A stretch of 64,000 bases of DNA from an uncultured Fluviicola sp. (lineage in GTDB: Bacteria > Bacteroidota > Bacteroidia > Flavobacteriales_D > Crocinitomicaceae), in contig CAJVYC010000001.1 of NCBI GenBank assembly GCA_913009205.1, forward strand, positions 372,001-436,000, given 5' to 3'. Shown here one piece after another: positions 51,266 through 60,418 of this stretch. The notes beneath the pieces are model-generated. The model was not told the DNA's origin, did no database searches, and worked only from the letters and a program-made list of their open reading frames with translations. The translations under genes were made by a program, and so were the position numbers. Position 1 is the stretch's first letter. Each line of letters begins with the position of its first letter.

Positions 51266-52474
51266 TTATGCTTTTTCTAAAATAGTCGCGTAACCTTGAC
51301 CTACGCCTATACACATGGTAACAAGTGCATATCGCTTATTCGATTTCTGCAATTCAAGAGCCGCACTATGAAGAATTCTAGCTCCGGTCATCCCTAATGG
51401 ATGTCCCAAAGCGATCGCTCCACCATTTGGATTTATTCTTGGATCATTGTCTTCCAGGTTTAATTTTCTTGTACATGCTAAAACTTGTGCTGCAAAGGCC
51501 TCATTCAATTCCAAAACATCCATTTGGTCTAGCGTCAAACCTGTTCTTTCCAAAACTTTTTGTGAAGCATATACAGGTCCTATCCCCATTATTCGAGGCT
51601 CAACGCCTGCAACTGCAGCTCCAACAATTCTAGCCAATGGCTTCATCCCATGTTTATTTACAGCATCTTCAGAAGCAATCAATAAAGCTGCTGCTCCATC
51701 ATTTAATCCTGATGCATTTCCAGCAGTTACTGAACCGTCTTTTCTAAATGCAGGTCGAAGACCGCTCAATGTTTCCATTGTTGTATTTGAACGTATAAAT
51801 TCATCTGTATCAAAAATGATTGAATCTTTTTTTCTTTGGGGAATTGAAACGGCCATAATCTCTTCTGCAAATCGACCAGATTTAATCGCAGCTGTCGCTT
51901 TTTGTTGCGACCACATTGAAAACTGATCTTGTGACTCACGGTCAATCCCATATTTTTCAACAAGATTTTCTGCCGTTACACCCATTCCATCTGTTCCATA
52001 AAGCTCTTCCATTTTAGGGTTTACAAACCTCCATCCAAAAGAAGAATCATGCATTTGAGCATCTCTTCCAAATGGTTTTGAAACTTTAGAAATAACCCAT
52101 GGACCACGCGTCATGTTTTCAACGCCGCCTGAAATATAGATATCTCCGGCTCCATCTTTTATTGCTCTTGAAGCGTTAATTGTAGATGACATTCCAGAAG
52201 CACAAAGACGATTCACAGTCTCTCCTCCCACCTGCCATGGCAATCCGGCAAGTAAACCACACATTCTGGCAACATTTCTGTTGTCCTCTCCAGCTTGATT
52301 TGCACAACCAAAAATCACGTCTTCGATCAACATTGGGTCAATGTTAGAGTTTCTATTCATTAACTCCTTAATCACAAGAGCTCCTAAATCATCGGTTCTT
52401 ATCGGACCCAATGTTCCTCCAAAATTTCCAATTGGAGTTCTAATTCCATCTACTATAAACACTTCCTTTGACAT
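51266..52474 (-). CDS. Acetyl-CoA acyltransferase (thiolase), 3-oxoadipyl-CoA thiolase-like
   Basis: The 402-residue thiolase carries the acyl-enzyme Cys91 (NRLCASGMSS), the His of GHPLGMTG (~358) and the second Cys in MCIGVGQG (~388), so the active site is intact. GGVENMTRGPWVISK and the SSFGWRFVNPKM segment resemble PcaF/PaaJ, which cleave 3-oxoadipyl-CoA in phenylacetate or protocatechuate breakdown, but general acetyl-CoA C-acetyltransferases are similar. No other catabolic genes lie nearby except the distant PaaY-like gene. TATCTTTA lies 18 nt upstream of the ATG. Confidence 0.88.
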   Translation of the reverse strand: MSKEVFIVDGIRTPIGNFGGTLGPIRTDDLGALVIKELMNRNSNIDPMLIEDVIFGCANQAGEDNRNVARMCGLLAGLPWQVGGETVNRLCASGMSSTINASRAIKDGAGDIYISGGVENMTRGPWVISKVSKPFGRDAQMHDSSFGWRFVNPKMEELYGTDGMGVTAENLVEKYGIDRESQDQFSMWSQQKATAAIKSGRFAEEIMAVSIPQRKKDSIIFDTDEFIRSNTTMETLSGLRPAFRKDGSVTAGNASGLNDGAAALLIASEDAVNKHGMKPLARIVGAAVAGVEPRIMGIGPVYASQKVLERTGLTLDQMDVLELNEAFAAQVLACTRKLNLEDNDPRINPNGGAIALGHPLGMTGARILHSAALELQKSNKRYALVTMCIGVGQGYATILEKA

Positions 52475-52590
52475 TTTCTTTATTTAAGACATTAAAGATA
52501 CTAATTCTTCTAGTTGTTAATAACTTCTTCCCGTTCTTCGGCACAAAGTTTGTATTTTGAATTTGCTAATTATAAAACTCTTTCAGCGTG

Positions 52591-53688
52591 ATGCAACCAA
52601 AAACGATGATTACCTTACTTTGTTTGGTAGTCAGTTCCTATGCTTTTTCCCAACCAGAGGATTTAACTCCCGAGGAACAAGCTTACAAAGATTCAATTAC
52701 CGCACTGAACTTAGAAAACGAGACAGTCGCCAATAGCCAAGAAGCCTACAACAAAGGAATTGAGTATTTCGGTGCTAAAAAGTTTGAAGCTGCTATTACC
52801 GAGTTCAGAAAATCAATTGAATTCGATCCTAACTTTACCGCTGCCTACTACAACAAAGGTGTGGCCGAAAATGAATCGGAAAAATTTGCCGACGGTGTAA
52901 AAACACTTACGAAATTGCTTGAATTAAAATCAGGATATTCCAAGGCATTCTTCCAAAGAGGTCGCTCTTATCAGGGATTGAATGATTATTTGAAAGCGGA
53001 AACGGATTATGAAAAATCAATAGCATTGGATGCAACCAATCCGAAAGCCTATTACAACTATGCGACGCTTCGGTTTCTACAACAAGATTATGATGCTGCT
53101 GTAAAATTCTTTACAAAAAGTATTGACTTAGATGGTGGAAGTGCAAATGCATTAAACGACAGAGGATCATCCTATCGAATGAAGAGGAACTATACAAAGG
53201 CACTTGTTGATTATCAGGCAGCTATTCGGAAGAACCCAAACATGGCGTTCGTATTGAACAATATGGGAACAACTCAATCTAAATTGAAAAAATACGATGA
53301 TGCCTTGGCTTCTTTTAGTAGAGCAATTTCAATTGACGCGAATTTTCATTTGGCCTACAACAACAGGGGCGTAGTTCAAATGAATCAGAACAGATTGAGT
53401 GAAGCGATCAAAGATTTCGAAAAAGCACTAATTGTAAAATCCGATTATTCTCCAGCAGCAGCGAACTTAAGCGGAATCTACTTTAAGAAAGAAGACTACA
53501 AAAAAGCACTTGAGATGGCAAACGAAGCGATTAAGATGGATCAAGAAAATGCTGCGGCCTATGCTAACCGTGGAATGGCCAAAGAGATGCTTAGAGATAT
53601 GAATGGTGCTTGTGAAGATTGGTTAAAAGCTAAAGAGCTTGGATCTGAAATGGGTAAAATTTATTACGCTGGAAACTGCGGAAACTAA
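52591..53688 (+). CDS. Secreted TPR protein
   Basis: Start chosen at ATG 52591; the frame also has a GTG at 52588. A signal peptide (MITLLCLVVSSYAFSQ) is followed by ~8 TPR units of 34 residues (AAITEFRKSIEFDPNFTAAY, NALNDRGSSYRMKRNYTKAL, ...), ending in the characteristic GACEDWLKAKELGS. The protein should act in the periplasm or as an outer-membrane-attached scaffold. It is 13 bp upstream of the PorE-like gene and presumably co-transcribed with it, so a role in the same complex is plausible. Confidence 0.82.
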   Translation: MQPKTMITLLCLVVSSYAFSQPEDLTPEEQAYKDSITALNLENETVANSQEAYNKGIEYFGAKKFEAAITEFRKSIEFDPNFTAAYYNKGVAENESEKFADGVKTLTKLLELKSGYSKAFFQRGRSYQGLNDYLKAETDYEKSIALDATNPKAYYNYATLRFLQQDYDAAVKFFTKSIDLDGGSANALNDRGSSYRMKRNYTKALVDYQAAIRKNPNMAFVLNNMGTTQSKLKKYDDALASFSRAISIDANFHLAYNNRGVVQMNQNRLSEAIKDFEKALIVKSDYSPAAANLSGIYFKKEDYKKALEMANEAIKMDQENAAAYANRGMAKEMLRDMNGACEDWLKAKELGSEMGKIYYAGNCGN

Positions 53689-53701
53689 AACTTAGATTAT
53701 C

Positions 53702-55771
53702 ATGTTCAAAAATATATTAACTGTCGTTTTCGTTTTTCTTGCCTATATCGTAGGTGCCCAGAACATAGAATTTAAAGCTGCGAATTTCAAAGACGATAAA
53801 GATGGCCTTAAAACAGCCAACGAAGCAATCAAGTCAGGTGATGAATTTTTAGAGCTTGGAAATGAAGCTTTTTTTGCTGTAAGAGGACCGGGACACAATT
53901 ACGAATTGGCGCTCATCAATTATGAAATCGCACAAAAATTCAACCCGGACAATGCATTATTAAATTTCAAAATCGGTGTTTGTCACGCGAACTCTCCTTA
54001 CAGCAACAAATCTATTACATACTTAAACAAAGCGCACAATTTAGATCCTGAATGCGATGAATTCATGCTTTATTATTATGGTGTTGCTTTGCAATTGGAG
54101 GGCAAATTTACTGAGGCGATAACAGCATACAACGGATTCAACGAGGCGTATAAAAAAGCAGATGATTTTTCTAAATTCGTTGCAAAACGAAAAAAAGAAT
54201 GTGCTGCTGCGCAAGCTGGGATTGCATCACCGATCCGAGCTTGGGTTGATAATATTAAAGAACTTAACACTGAGTACAATGACTTTGGGCCAGCCGTAAC
54301 AACAGACGGAAGCGAGATCATTTACACTTCTGACCGTCCAAACGGGCATGCAAAAAGTGAATCAGGAACGTATGACAAAGATATTTATTCTTCTACTGTT
54401 TCCTTAGGCAAATGGAGTGCTCCTCAACCATTAAAAGGTGGAGTGAATACTGAGGCGGATGAGATTTCAAACAACTTGAGTTATGACGGGACAAAAATGC
54501 TTTTGCACCGATACAACGATGGAAACATGGATATCTTTGAAAGTAAATTGAAAGGCGCTGCATGGGGGTCACCTGAAATTCTGCCACACGCAATTTCTTC
54601 GCCTCGTACGAACGATGTATATGGTGCATACAGTGCCGATGGATGGAGTATTTATTTTGGCCGAGACAACGCATCGCGTTCAAATGGATTTGAAATAATG
54701 TACAGTTCGATGCAGAGTAAAATCACAAAGAACTACATGGCTGCAACAATGATATCTTCTGTAAATAGTAAATTCAATGAAGGACCCATCTATGTTGCAA
54801 TCGACGGTGAAACGATGTACATCGCATCACAAGGAAAAGGGTCTTATGGAGGTTATGATATTTTTGTTTCAAGAGGAAGCAAAGGATCTTGGTCAGAACC
54901 GGTAAACATGGGATACCCAATCAACACGCCTTATGATGATTTCTTCTTTTCAGCGACGGCAAATGGAAAATACGCCTATATCGCCTCAAATAGAGAAGGC
55001 GGATCAGGTGGATATGATATATACAAAGTAACTTTCTTTGGACCACCAAAAACTCCAGCGATGGAAACAGAGGATTACTTATTGGCATCTATCGTAAACC
55101 CAATTAAGGACAACGCAATTGAAACAACGGTTGAAGTTAAAAAGAAATCATTTACTGTTTTTAAAGGTAAAACGATTGATGCAATGACGAAGGCTCCGGT
55201 TGAATCTGAAATCGAGATTACTGACAACGCTACAGGAAATTTAATCGAAACTTTTACGACAAACAGCGCAACGGGCAAGTTCATTATCACGCTAGCATCA
55301 GGTAAGAATTACGGAATTGCCGTTAAGGCAGAAGGGTATTTATTTCACTCTGAGAACTTCGATATTCCAGCAGGAAGTGGAGACAACCTTGTTAACAAGG
55401 TTATTGAATTGAAAAACATCGCTGTTGGAAGTAAGATTGCACTGCGCAATATCTTCTTTGATACCGGAAAATCGACTTTGAGAAGCACTTCAAACAGAGA
55501 GTTGGATCGATTGGTTAAACTTTTGAAAGATGTTCCTATTTTGAAAATTGAAATTTCAGGACACACAGATAATACTGGCTCTGCCAGGTTAAATGAATCT
55601 CTTTCTCAAGATAGAGCGCAAGCGGTTGTAAATTATCTTAAGTTAATGGGAATTGACACTGGACGTTTAACAGCGGAGGGATATGGCTCAAGCTTGCCGA
55701 TTGCAACAAATGGCACTTCGACGGGAAGACAAGAGAATAGAAGAACTGAATTCGAGATTAAATCGAATTAG
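53702..55771 (+). CDS. PorE-like protein: TPR, beta-propeller, carboxypeptidase-regulatory-like and OmpA domains
   Basis: The 689-residue protein has signal peptide MFKNILTVVFVFLAYIVGAQ. TPR-like helices lie at ~30-165, PD40-type beta-propeller blades at ~185-445 (EIIYTSDRPNGHA, MYIASQGKGSYGGYDIFVS), a CarboxypepD_reg-like domain at ~483-557 and an OmpA peptidoglycan-binding domain at ~575-689 (FFDTGKSTLRSTSNRELDRL, EISGHTDNTGS). This order matches PorE, a T9SS component thought to tether the machinery to peptidoglycan; other Bacteroidota OmpA proteins share it, so the identity with PorE is not proven. Followed by a strong terminator. Confidence 0.8.
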   Translation: MFKNILTVVFVFLAYIVGAQNIEFKAANFKDDKDGLKTANEAIKSGDEFLELGNEAFFAVRGPGHNYELALINYEIAQKFNPDNALLNFKIGVCHANSPYSNKSITYLNKAHNLDPECDEFMLYYYGVALQLEGKFTEAITAYNGFNEAYKKADDFSKFVAKRKKECAAAQAGIASPIRAWVDNIKELNTEYNDFGPAVTTDGSEIIYTSDRPNGHAKSESGTYDKDIYSSTVSLGKWSAPQPLKGGVNTEADEISNNLSYDGTKMLLHRYNDGNMDIFESKLKGAAWGSPEILPHAISSPRTNDVYGAYSADGWSIYFGRDNASRSNGFEIMYSSMQSKITKNYMAATMISSVNSKFNEGPIYVAIDGETMYIASQGKGSYGGYDIFVSRGSKGSWSEPVNMGYPINTPYDDFFFSATANGKYAYIASNREGGSGGYDIYKVTFFGPPKTPAMETEDYLLASIVNPIKDNAIETTVEVKKKSFTVFKGKTIDAMTKAPVESEIEITDNATGNLIETFTTNSATGKFIITLASGKNYGIAVKAEGYLFHSENFDIPAGSGDNLVNKVIELKNIAVGSKIALRNIFFDTGKSTLRSTSNRELDRLVKLLKDVPILKIEISGHTDNTGSARLNESLSQDRAQAVVNYLKLMGIDTGRLTAEGYGSSLPIATNGTSTGRQENRRTEFEIKSN

Positions 55772-55797
55772 AATTTTGAATTTGAGTTTGAGTTTAT

Positions 55798-55832
55798 AAA
55801 CTTCCGTTTTAGCTTGGCTGAAACGGAAGTTT
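55798..55832 (+). terminator. Rho-independent terminator after the PorE-like gene
   Basis: AAACTTCCGTTT (55798-55809) pairs perfectly with AAACGGAAGTTT (55821-55832), followed by T7. Confidence 0.92.
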
Positions 55833-56071
55833 TTTTTTGTTTTTTATGTAACCATGGAGGAGTAATTGCATTACTTAGTTGTGCATTATATTAACGTAAA
55901 ATTTCGCTTATGCTTTCGCTAAACCACAACCCGCAAGAACGAATTGCTCTTTAGGCTAAAAACGAAAAAATAAAATATACCATTGTCACTGCCTAAAGGC
56001 CGCTTGCAACTCTGCGATTAAAACTAAAATCTTACTATTTCAAGTTAACGTTTAAATCATAACATTTTAAG
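55833..56071. other. Intergenic stretch, no gene recognised
   Basis: AT-rich stretch between the terminator and the GlcD-type gene. No convincing open frame or repeat. Confidence 0.5.
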
Positions 56072-56079
56072 TATTTTTA
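56072..56079 (+). promoter_or_regulatory. Promoter -7-like element TATTTTTA, 4 nt before ATG
   Basis: TATTTTTA matches TAnnTTTG at 7 of 8 positions and is followed by AGCC and the ATG at 56084. Confidence 0.4.
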
Positions 56080-56083
56080 AGCC

Positions 56084-57487
56084 ATGCAAAACGCTTTTAA
56101 AACAATAGCTCAAGAAGATATTTCGTATTTCAATTCTATTCTTCCATCAGATGTGTATACTGACGATGATGCATTGAAAACCTACAGTCATGATGAAACC
56201 GAAGACATTTCTATTTTACCTTCAGTTGTCTTAAAGCCTAATTCAGGTGAGGAAATCTCATCTATTTTAAAGTATTGCAGCGAAAATTCGATTTGCGTGA
56301 CACCAAGCGGTGCAAGAACAGGACTTAGTGGAGGATCCATTCCCTCTCATGGAGGCGTTGCTTTGTCTATGGAAAAGTTCAATAAAATATTATCTATTGA
56401 CGAGAACAATAATCAAGTTACAACGGAACCGGGCGTCATAACGCAAATACTGCAGGAGGCCGTAAAAGAAAAAGGGCTGTTCTACCCTCCCGATCCTGCC
56501 AGCAAAGGAAGTTGTTTCATTGGTGGTAATGTTGCAGAAAACTCTGGCGGACCCAAAGCAGTTAAATATGGAGTCACGAACGAATATGTTTTGAACCTTG
56601 AAGTTGTTCTTCCAACGGGAGAAATAATTTGGACTGGAGCAAATGTTCTAAAAAATGCCACAGGATACAATCTAACACAACTTTTAATTGGCTCTGAGGG
56701 TACATTGGGAATCATTACAAAAATCGTCTTAAAACTCATACCACACCCTACTCACGATTTATTAATGCTCGTTCCGTTTTTTAGTTCGGATGCCGCTTGC
56801 AAATCGGTGGCGGCACTATTTAAAAATGGAATTACACCAAGTGGAATAGAATTTATGGAGCGCGATGCTTTGATTTGGACGCGCGACTTTCTTAATGACA
56901 ATTCAATTGAAATAAAAGATACGCACGCTGCTCATTTGTTAATCGAAGTTGATGGATTTGATCCAGAGAAATTAATGGATGAATGCTCCAAGATTGTTGA
57001 AGTTTTAGAAGATTTTGAAACAGATGAAATTCTATTTGCTGAATCTCAAGCTCAAAAAGACAAACTGTGGAAGTTGAGAAGATCCGTTGGGGAAGCTGTA
57101 AAAGCGAATTCCATTTACAAGGAAGAAGACACAGTTGTGCCGAGATATGAGCTCCCGACGCTGTTAAAACAAGTTAAACGCATTGGAAAGAAATACGGGT
57201 TCAAATCTGTTTGCTATGGGCACGCAGGTGATGGTAATCTCCACATCAACATAATTAAAGGTGATCTGAGCGATGATCAATGGAACAATCAATTGCCAAT
57301 TGCAATTCGAGAGCTTTTCGAAGAAGTGGTTAATTTGGGAGGAACACTTTCTGGCGAACACGGAATTGGCCTGGTGCAAAAGCAATATATGGACATTCCA
57401 TTCAGCGAAAAATCGCTTGACTTAATGCGTTCAATTAAAACGGTATTCGATCCAAAAGGAATTCTGAATCCAGGGAAAATATTTTAA
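56084..57487 (+). CDS. FAD-linked oxidase, GlcD type (glycolate or D-lactate dehydrogenase-like)
   Basis: The 467-residue protein belongs to the FAD-binding type 2/VAO family. The pyrophosphate-binding VTPSGARTGLSGGSIPSHGG lies near residue 75, GGNVAENSGGPKAVKYGVTNEY carries the second FAD contact, and GSEGTLGIITKIVLKL is typical. The C-terminal domain has HAGDGNLHINI and GTLSGEHGIGLVQKQYM, both GlcD-type. The reaction is probably oxidation of a 2-hydroxy acid such as glycolate or D-lactate. No GlcE/GlcF partner genes are adjacent. It overlaps the convergent DUF4924 gene by 4 bp. Confidence 0.88.
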   Translation: MQNAFKTIAQEDISYFNSILPSDVYTDDDALKTYSHDETEDISILPSVVLKPNSGEEISSILKYCSENSICVTPSGARTGLSGGSIPSHGGVALSMEKFNKILSIDENNNQVTTEPGVITQILQEAVKEKGLFYPPDPASKGSCFIGGNVAENSGGPKAVKYGVTNEYVLNLEVVLPTGEIIWTGANVLKNATGYNLTQLLIGSEGTLGIITKIVLKLIPHPTHDLLMLVPFFSSDAACKSVAALFKNGITPSGIEFMERDALIWTRDFLNDNSIEIKDTHAAHLLIEVDGFDPEKLMDECSKIVEVLEDFETDEILFAESQAQKDKLWKLRRSVGEAVKANSIYKEEDTVVPRYELPTLLKQVKRIGKKYGFKSVCYGHAGDGNLHINIIKGDLSDDQWNNQLPIAIRELFEEVVNLGGTLSGEHGIGLVQKQYMDIPFSEKSLDLMRSIKTVFDPKGILNPGKIF

Positions 57488-58035
57488 TTCTGAAGAAAGT
57501 CCAAATCTCCTGCCTTCATTTTATGATACCCTCGACCTAAATAGGCAAGCATTATTCGCATGGAATCGAACGCTTCTTCTGTTTCTGAACTAATCTCCTT
57601 TTTCTGGAGTTTCAAAAGCAATTTCATGTACATCCCATGGAAAGCAATCTCTACATGGTTTTTTTCCTTCAGGTCAGATTTTGCCTTTAACTCATCAATG
57701 TTTTTTGCTGCAACATCGAACAAGGCGATGTACTTCTCGTCTTTGGTCATATTTAACAAGGTATTGTGCAAATAAGAAAGCTCAATCATAATTTCTTGAG
57801 TATCCATCAAATGGCCTGTTTTCTCGATTTTCTGAGATTTCATTTGTTGAATCAAAGATGTATACCAAGCACTGTATTGATTCATAAAAGATGAATCTGG
57901 CAATTGAGGTTCAACGTAATTCGCTAGAATGGCATCTAAATCAAATTTAAAAGCGCGAATGATATCTTCAACTTGGTACATGTATAAAATGTACTCGGCG
58001 ATGTTTTCATTCTTCTTTTGTTGGGCTATAAGCAT
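57484..58035 (-). CDS. DUF4924 family protein
   Basis: The 183-residue, mostly helical protein begins MLIAQQKKNENIAEYILYMY and continues QVEDIIRAFKFDLDAI, the typical DUF4924 start. No signal peptide or membrane segment. Function unknown; Bacteroidota-specific. It is the last gene of a minus-strand set with the OmpH-like lipoprotein gene, 8 bp away. Confidence 0.75.
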   Translation of the reverse strand: MLIAQQKKNENIAEYILYMYQVEDIIRAFKFDLDAILANYVEPQLPDSSFMNQYSAWYTSLIQQMKSQKIEKTGHLMDTQEIMIELSYLHNTLLNMTKDEKYIALFDVAAKNIDELKAKSDLKEKNHVEIAFHGMYMKLLLKLQKKEISSETEEAFDSMRIMLAYLGRGYHKMKAGDLDFLQN

Positions 58036-58043
58036 TTACGAAA

Positions 58044-58646
58044 CTATTTACTTGAAATTAATTTCTCTTGCGCTTGATTCATATAAGCTATGAACTCCGC
58101 TGTAACATCCATTGTAGGGTGAACATATCCGAATTGACCACCAGTACCTCTTTTAATAAGGATATCGATATTATTCGCTTCGCAGTACTCAGTTGAAAAT
58201 TGATTGATCTTTTTCATAAGCGCATCCATTTCCTTCGCTAATTTTTGTTGAATCTCCATACCACGCTTTTGTTGGTATTCGGCTAATTGAGCTTGTCTTC
58301 TTTGCGCTTCTTGTTGTAAACGAGCCATGTCATTTTCAGTCAATAATCCTTTTTGAGCTTCGCCATCCTTGCGCTGAGCCCAATTTACGTATTCAGTTTC
58401 ACGGCGCTGAACCTCTCTTTCGAAGGTAAGTTGATCACGTTGAACCAATGAATCTGCCACTCGGTAGGTTGTGAAATGAATTGCCATCGAATCCTGAGAG
58501 TAAAAAGCAATCTTCAATTCCCCTGTTTTTCTAGGTTGAACTTTAGCTGTGGTATCCTCCTTAAATTCGTCTTTCTTAATTTCTGCATCTCCTCTACAAG
58601 AGGCTAACAATGCTATCAATAATGTACTAATTACTAGGTATTTCAT
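58044..58646 (-). CDS. OmpH/Skp-like lipoprotein
   Basis: The 200-residue protein begins MKYLVISTLLIALLASCRG, with a lipobox (LLASC). The body (EREVQRRETEYVNWAQRKDG; DMARLQQEAQRRQAQLAEYQ; ...QKRGMEIQQKLAKEMDAL) is a long coiled-coil as in Skp/OmpH periplasmic chaperones for outer-membrane proteins, with C-terminal VHPTMDVTAEFIAYMN. Its lipidation differs from soluble Skp but is common in Bacteroidota. The 82-residue gene overlaps its start by 4 bp. Confidence 0.8.
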   Translation of the reverse strand: MKYLVISTLLIALLASCRGDAEIKKDEFKEDTTAKVQPRKTGELKIAFYSQDSMAIHFTTYRVADSLVQRDQLTFEREVQRRETEYVNWAQRKDGEAQKGLLTENDMARLQQEAQRRQAQLAEYQQKRGMEIQQKLAKEMDALMKKINQFSTEYCEANNIDILIKRGTGGQFGYVHPTMDVTAEFIAYMNQAQEKLISSK

Positions 58647-58891
58647 TTTATATTCTTTTTAGTAAATGCAAGTTCCCAATCTGTTCGCATTTCAATAAAT
58701 CGTTTGATCGTGTTATCGAGCAATTCGGGTGTTATCATATTTTCCACTTCTTCGAGTCCACTGACATCAGTATCTCCGATTTTATAGGTCTGTTCAAATT
58801 GGCCCAATTCAATCTTAACAATGTATTTCCCATTGTATTGATGTATTTGAATTTTAAAATGTGCATGTGGTATTTCTTTAATTAGTCTCAT
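58643..58891 (-). CDS. Small protein of unknown function, 82 residues
   Basis: Start chosen at ATG 58891 (MRLIKEIPHAHFKIQIHQYN); the longer frame to 58945 would run into the terminator of the SiaC-like gene. The protein is basic/aromatic in its first half and helical in the second (VENMITPELLDNTIKRFIEM). No signal or membrane segment. Its stop overlaps the OmpH-like gene start by 4 bp. I do not recognise the family. Confidence 0.55.
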   Translation of the reverse strand: MRLIKEIPHAHFKIQIHQYNGKYIVKIELGQFEQTYKIGDTDVSGLEEVENMITPELLDNTIKRFIEMRTDWELAFTKKNIK

Positions 58892-58935
58892 ATAATTGAC
58901 AAAAATAACAGAAATCCCTTTTGTATTAAAGAAAA

Positions 58936-58970
58936 AAGCATCCATATCCGATGAACCGGTATGGATGCTT
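58936..58970 (-). terminator. Rho-independent terminator after the SiaC-like gene
   Basis: AAGCATCCATA (58936-58946) pairs with TATGGATGCTT (58960-58970), an 11-bp stem; the A6 on the left (58932-58937) gives a minus-strand U-run. Confidence 0.85.
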
Positions 58971-58990
58971 CACAAAAATTAACTTTTCTA

Positions 58991-59392
58991 TTAAATAGCG
59001 AGTGCCAAATCGGCCTCTTTATATTCTATAAAATCAAATGGAACTTTTACCATATAGGCGTAATCTTGACCGACTTCGAACATGTCCTCGTCGGAATCTT
59101 TATACCTCCATTCTACTCTTACATTCCTTCCTGAATCAGCAAGTTCGTTCAATTTGTATAAAAGAAAAAGTATTCTTTTAGATGACGAAATATTGAAATA
59201 CTCCAAATCAATTCGAAAAACTGTATTTTCGATTGGTTCCAACAAATAAGACTCAAACCAATTCAAAACAGGTAACCAAAATTCATCCGGCGCGTCAGGA
59301 ATACATCTGCCTTTAATCCTCATAATGCCGGTAGTCGAATTAAAATCGATCTGAGGCGTGCGAGCTGTTGCAGTAAATTCAATATTCTCCAT
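58991..59392 (-). CDS. SiaC family (DUF1987) regulatory phosphoprotein-like
   Basis: SiaC-type proteins are phosphorylated on a Thr by partner kinases in SiaABCD-like switches. The 133-residue protein matches DUF1987: TPQIDFNSTTGIMRIKGRCI, WLPVLNWFESYL, LEYFNISSSKRILFLLYKLN and RVEWRYKDSDEDMFEVGQDY. In the family the LEYFN[T]SSSK segment carries the phosphorylated Thr (residue 68 in P. aeruginosa SiaC); here residue 68 is Ile. Ser69-71 could substitute. No SiaB-type kinase gene or PP2C phosphatase gene is adjacent. A gene-specific terminator follows. Confidence 0.8.
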   Translation of the reverse strand: MENIEFTATARTPQIDFNSTTGIMRIKGRCIPDAPDEFWLPVLNWFESYLLEPIENTVFRIDLEYFNISSSKRILFLLYKLNELADSGRNVRVEWRYKDSDEDMFEVGQDYAYMVKVPFDFIEYKEADLALAI

Positions 59393-59755
59393 GTTTTACC
59401 CTATTAATTACACATGAAATTGATAATAATTTATTAATAAATCCAATAAATTCTACCAATAGGTTATTTTCATAGATGAATCAATCAATATATCGAACTA
59501 AAATTCAAATGTTATCTGAAAACTACACTTTAATCAACGCCAAGGACCTTTCACTCGACGAGATACTAAATAGGATTGTATACGAATTGACTTGTATTGA
59601 TAATTAAACCGTCCCAACACTCTCCATCTCAACCGTTTGCAAAAGCATCAACGGCCAGCAAGTACAATTGCTAATAGTGTGTTATCAAGCAAATAATTTT
59701 TAGGTTGTATTTCCGAAGTGCGCCTCTCAGGAATTTGAACGTCAGTTTAAAAAAA
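59393..59755. other. Intergenic stretch with a possible 43-codon frame
   Basis: 363 bp between the SiaC-like gene and the barrel protein gene. It contains one short open frame (59476-59607, listed separately) and otherwise nothing I can identify. Confidence 0.5.
59476..59607 (+). CDS. Possible small ORF, 43 residues
   Basis: ATG at 59476 opens MNQSIYRTKIQMLSENYTLI and NAKDLSLDEILNRIVYELTC with a TAA at 59605. The composition is protein-like and it follows no recognised family. No RBS or clear -7 element. It could be chance. Confidence 0.25.
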   Translation: MNQSIYRTKIQMLSENYTLINAKDLSLDEILNRIVYELTCIDN

Positions 59756-60418
59756 CTACCAAAGGATATCTCTTCTAAATCCAACATTAAAGTTTAATAA
59801 CAATGCACTCAATCTTGGCCATCCTTCGATAGCAGCCATTTGATTGTTCTCAATAGCTCTTACAACATAAGAGAGTCCCAAATCAAAATAAACCGTACCG
59901 ACTCTTTCAATAGAATATTTAATCCCCCCATTAAAACCAACCCCAAAACTGATAATAGAAGCTTTACGTCCGTAATCTTGTGGCAACTCATACAATGTTT
60001 CATCGTATGGAGCGTATTCCATTTTCACTCTGTTAAACGCTAAAAAAGCGTTTGGCCCACCGTAAGCTGCTAATCCAAAATCATATCCGTTTCCGAGGTA
60101 ATATTTCGTTCCACCTTCAATAATTGTATAGTTCAATGAAGACAATCCTCCAATATTCTTTATGTATGGTGCTGTTGTGAAATCGTAAGCCGTAATTGCA
60201 ATTAACGATGAATCTTCATTCCGTTGTTTAAACAAATGTGACAGTTTACCATAAAAAGTTACGGATTCACTGCTCGGATATTCAACTGTAAGGTGCATTC
60301 CTCCGTAAGGCTTAGAATTCCCGAATGCATTCAGCATCGTTACACCGGCGCTCACTCCAATTTGAGCCGAAGCGCCGCCTGTCATTAAAACTACGAATAC
60401 AAGTGTAAATAATTTCAT
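59756..60418 (-). CDS. Outer-membrane beta-barrel-type protein
   Basis: Start chosen at ATG 60418 (MKLFTLVFVVLMTGGASAQI), which gives a clean signal peptide; the longer frame to 60469 lacks one. The 220-residue protein shows alternating strand patterns (VSAGVTMLNAFGNSKPYGGM; YFDLGLSYVVRAIENNQMAA) and ends in FNVGFRRDILW, with a C-terminal aromatic as in many OMP barrels. Its start overlaps the tag stop by 4 bp. Function unknown. Confidence 0.7.
   Translation of the reverse strand: MKLFTLVFVVLMTGGASAQIGVSAGVTMLNAFGNSKPYGGMHLTVEYPSSESVTFYGKLSHLFKQRNEDSSLIAITAYDFTTAPYIKNIGGLSSLNYTIIEGGTKYYLGNGYDFGLAAYGGPNAFLAFNRVKMEYAPYDETLYELPQDYGRKASIISFGVGFNGGIKYSIERVGTVYFDLGLSYVVRAIENNQMAAIEGWPRLSALLLNFNVGFRRDILW

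Noticed and set aside
58892-58945. Upstream extension of the 82-residue protein.
   Set aside because: The extension reads through the hairpin terminator of the SiaC-like gene and has no conserved character.
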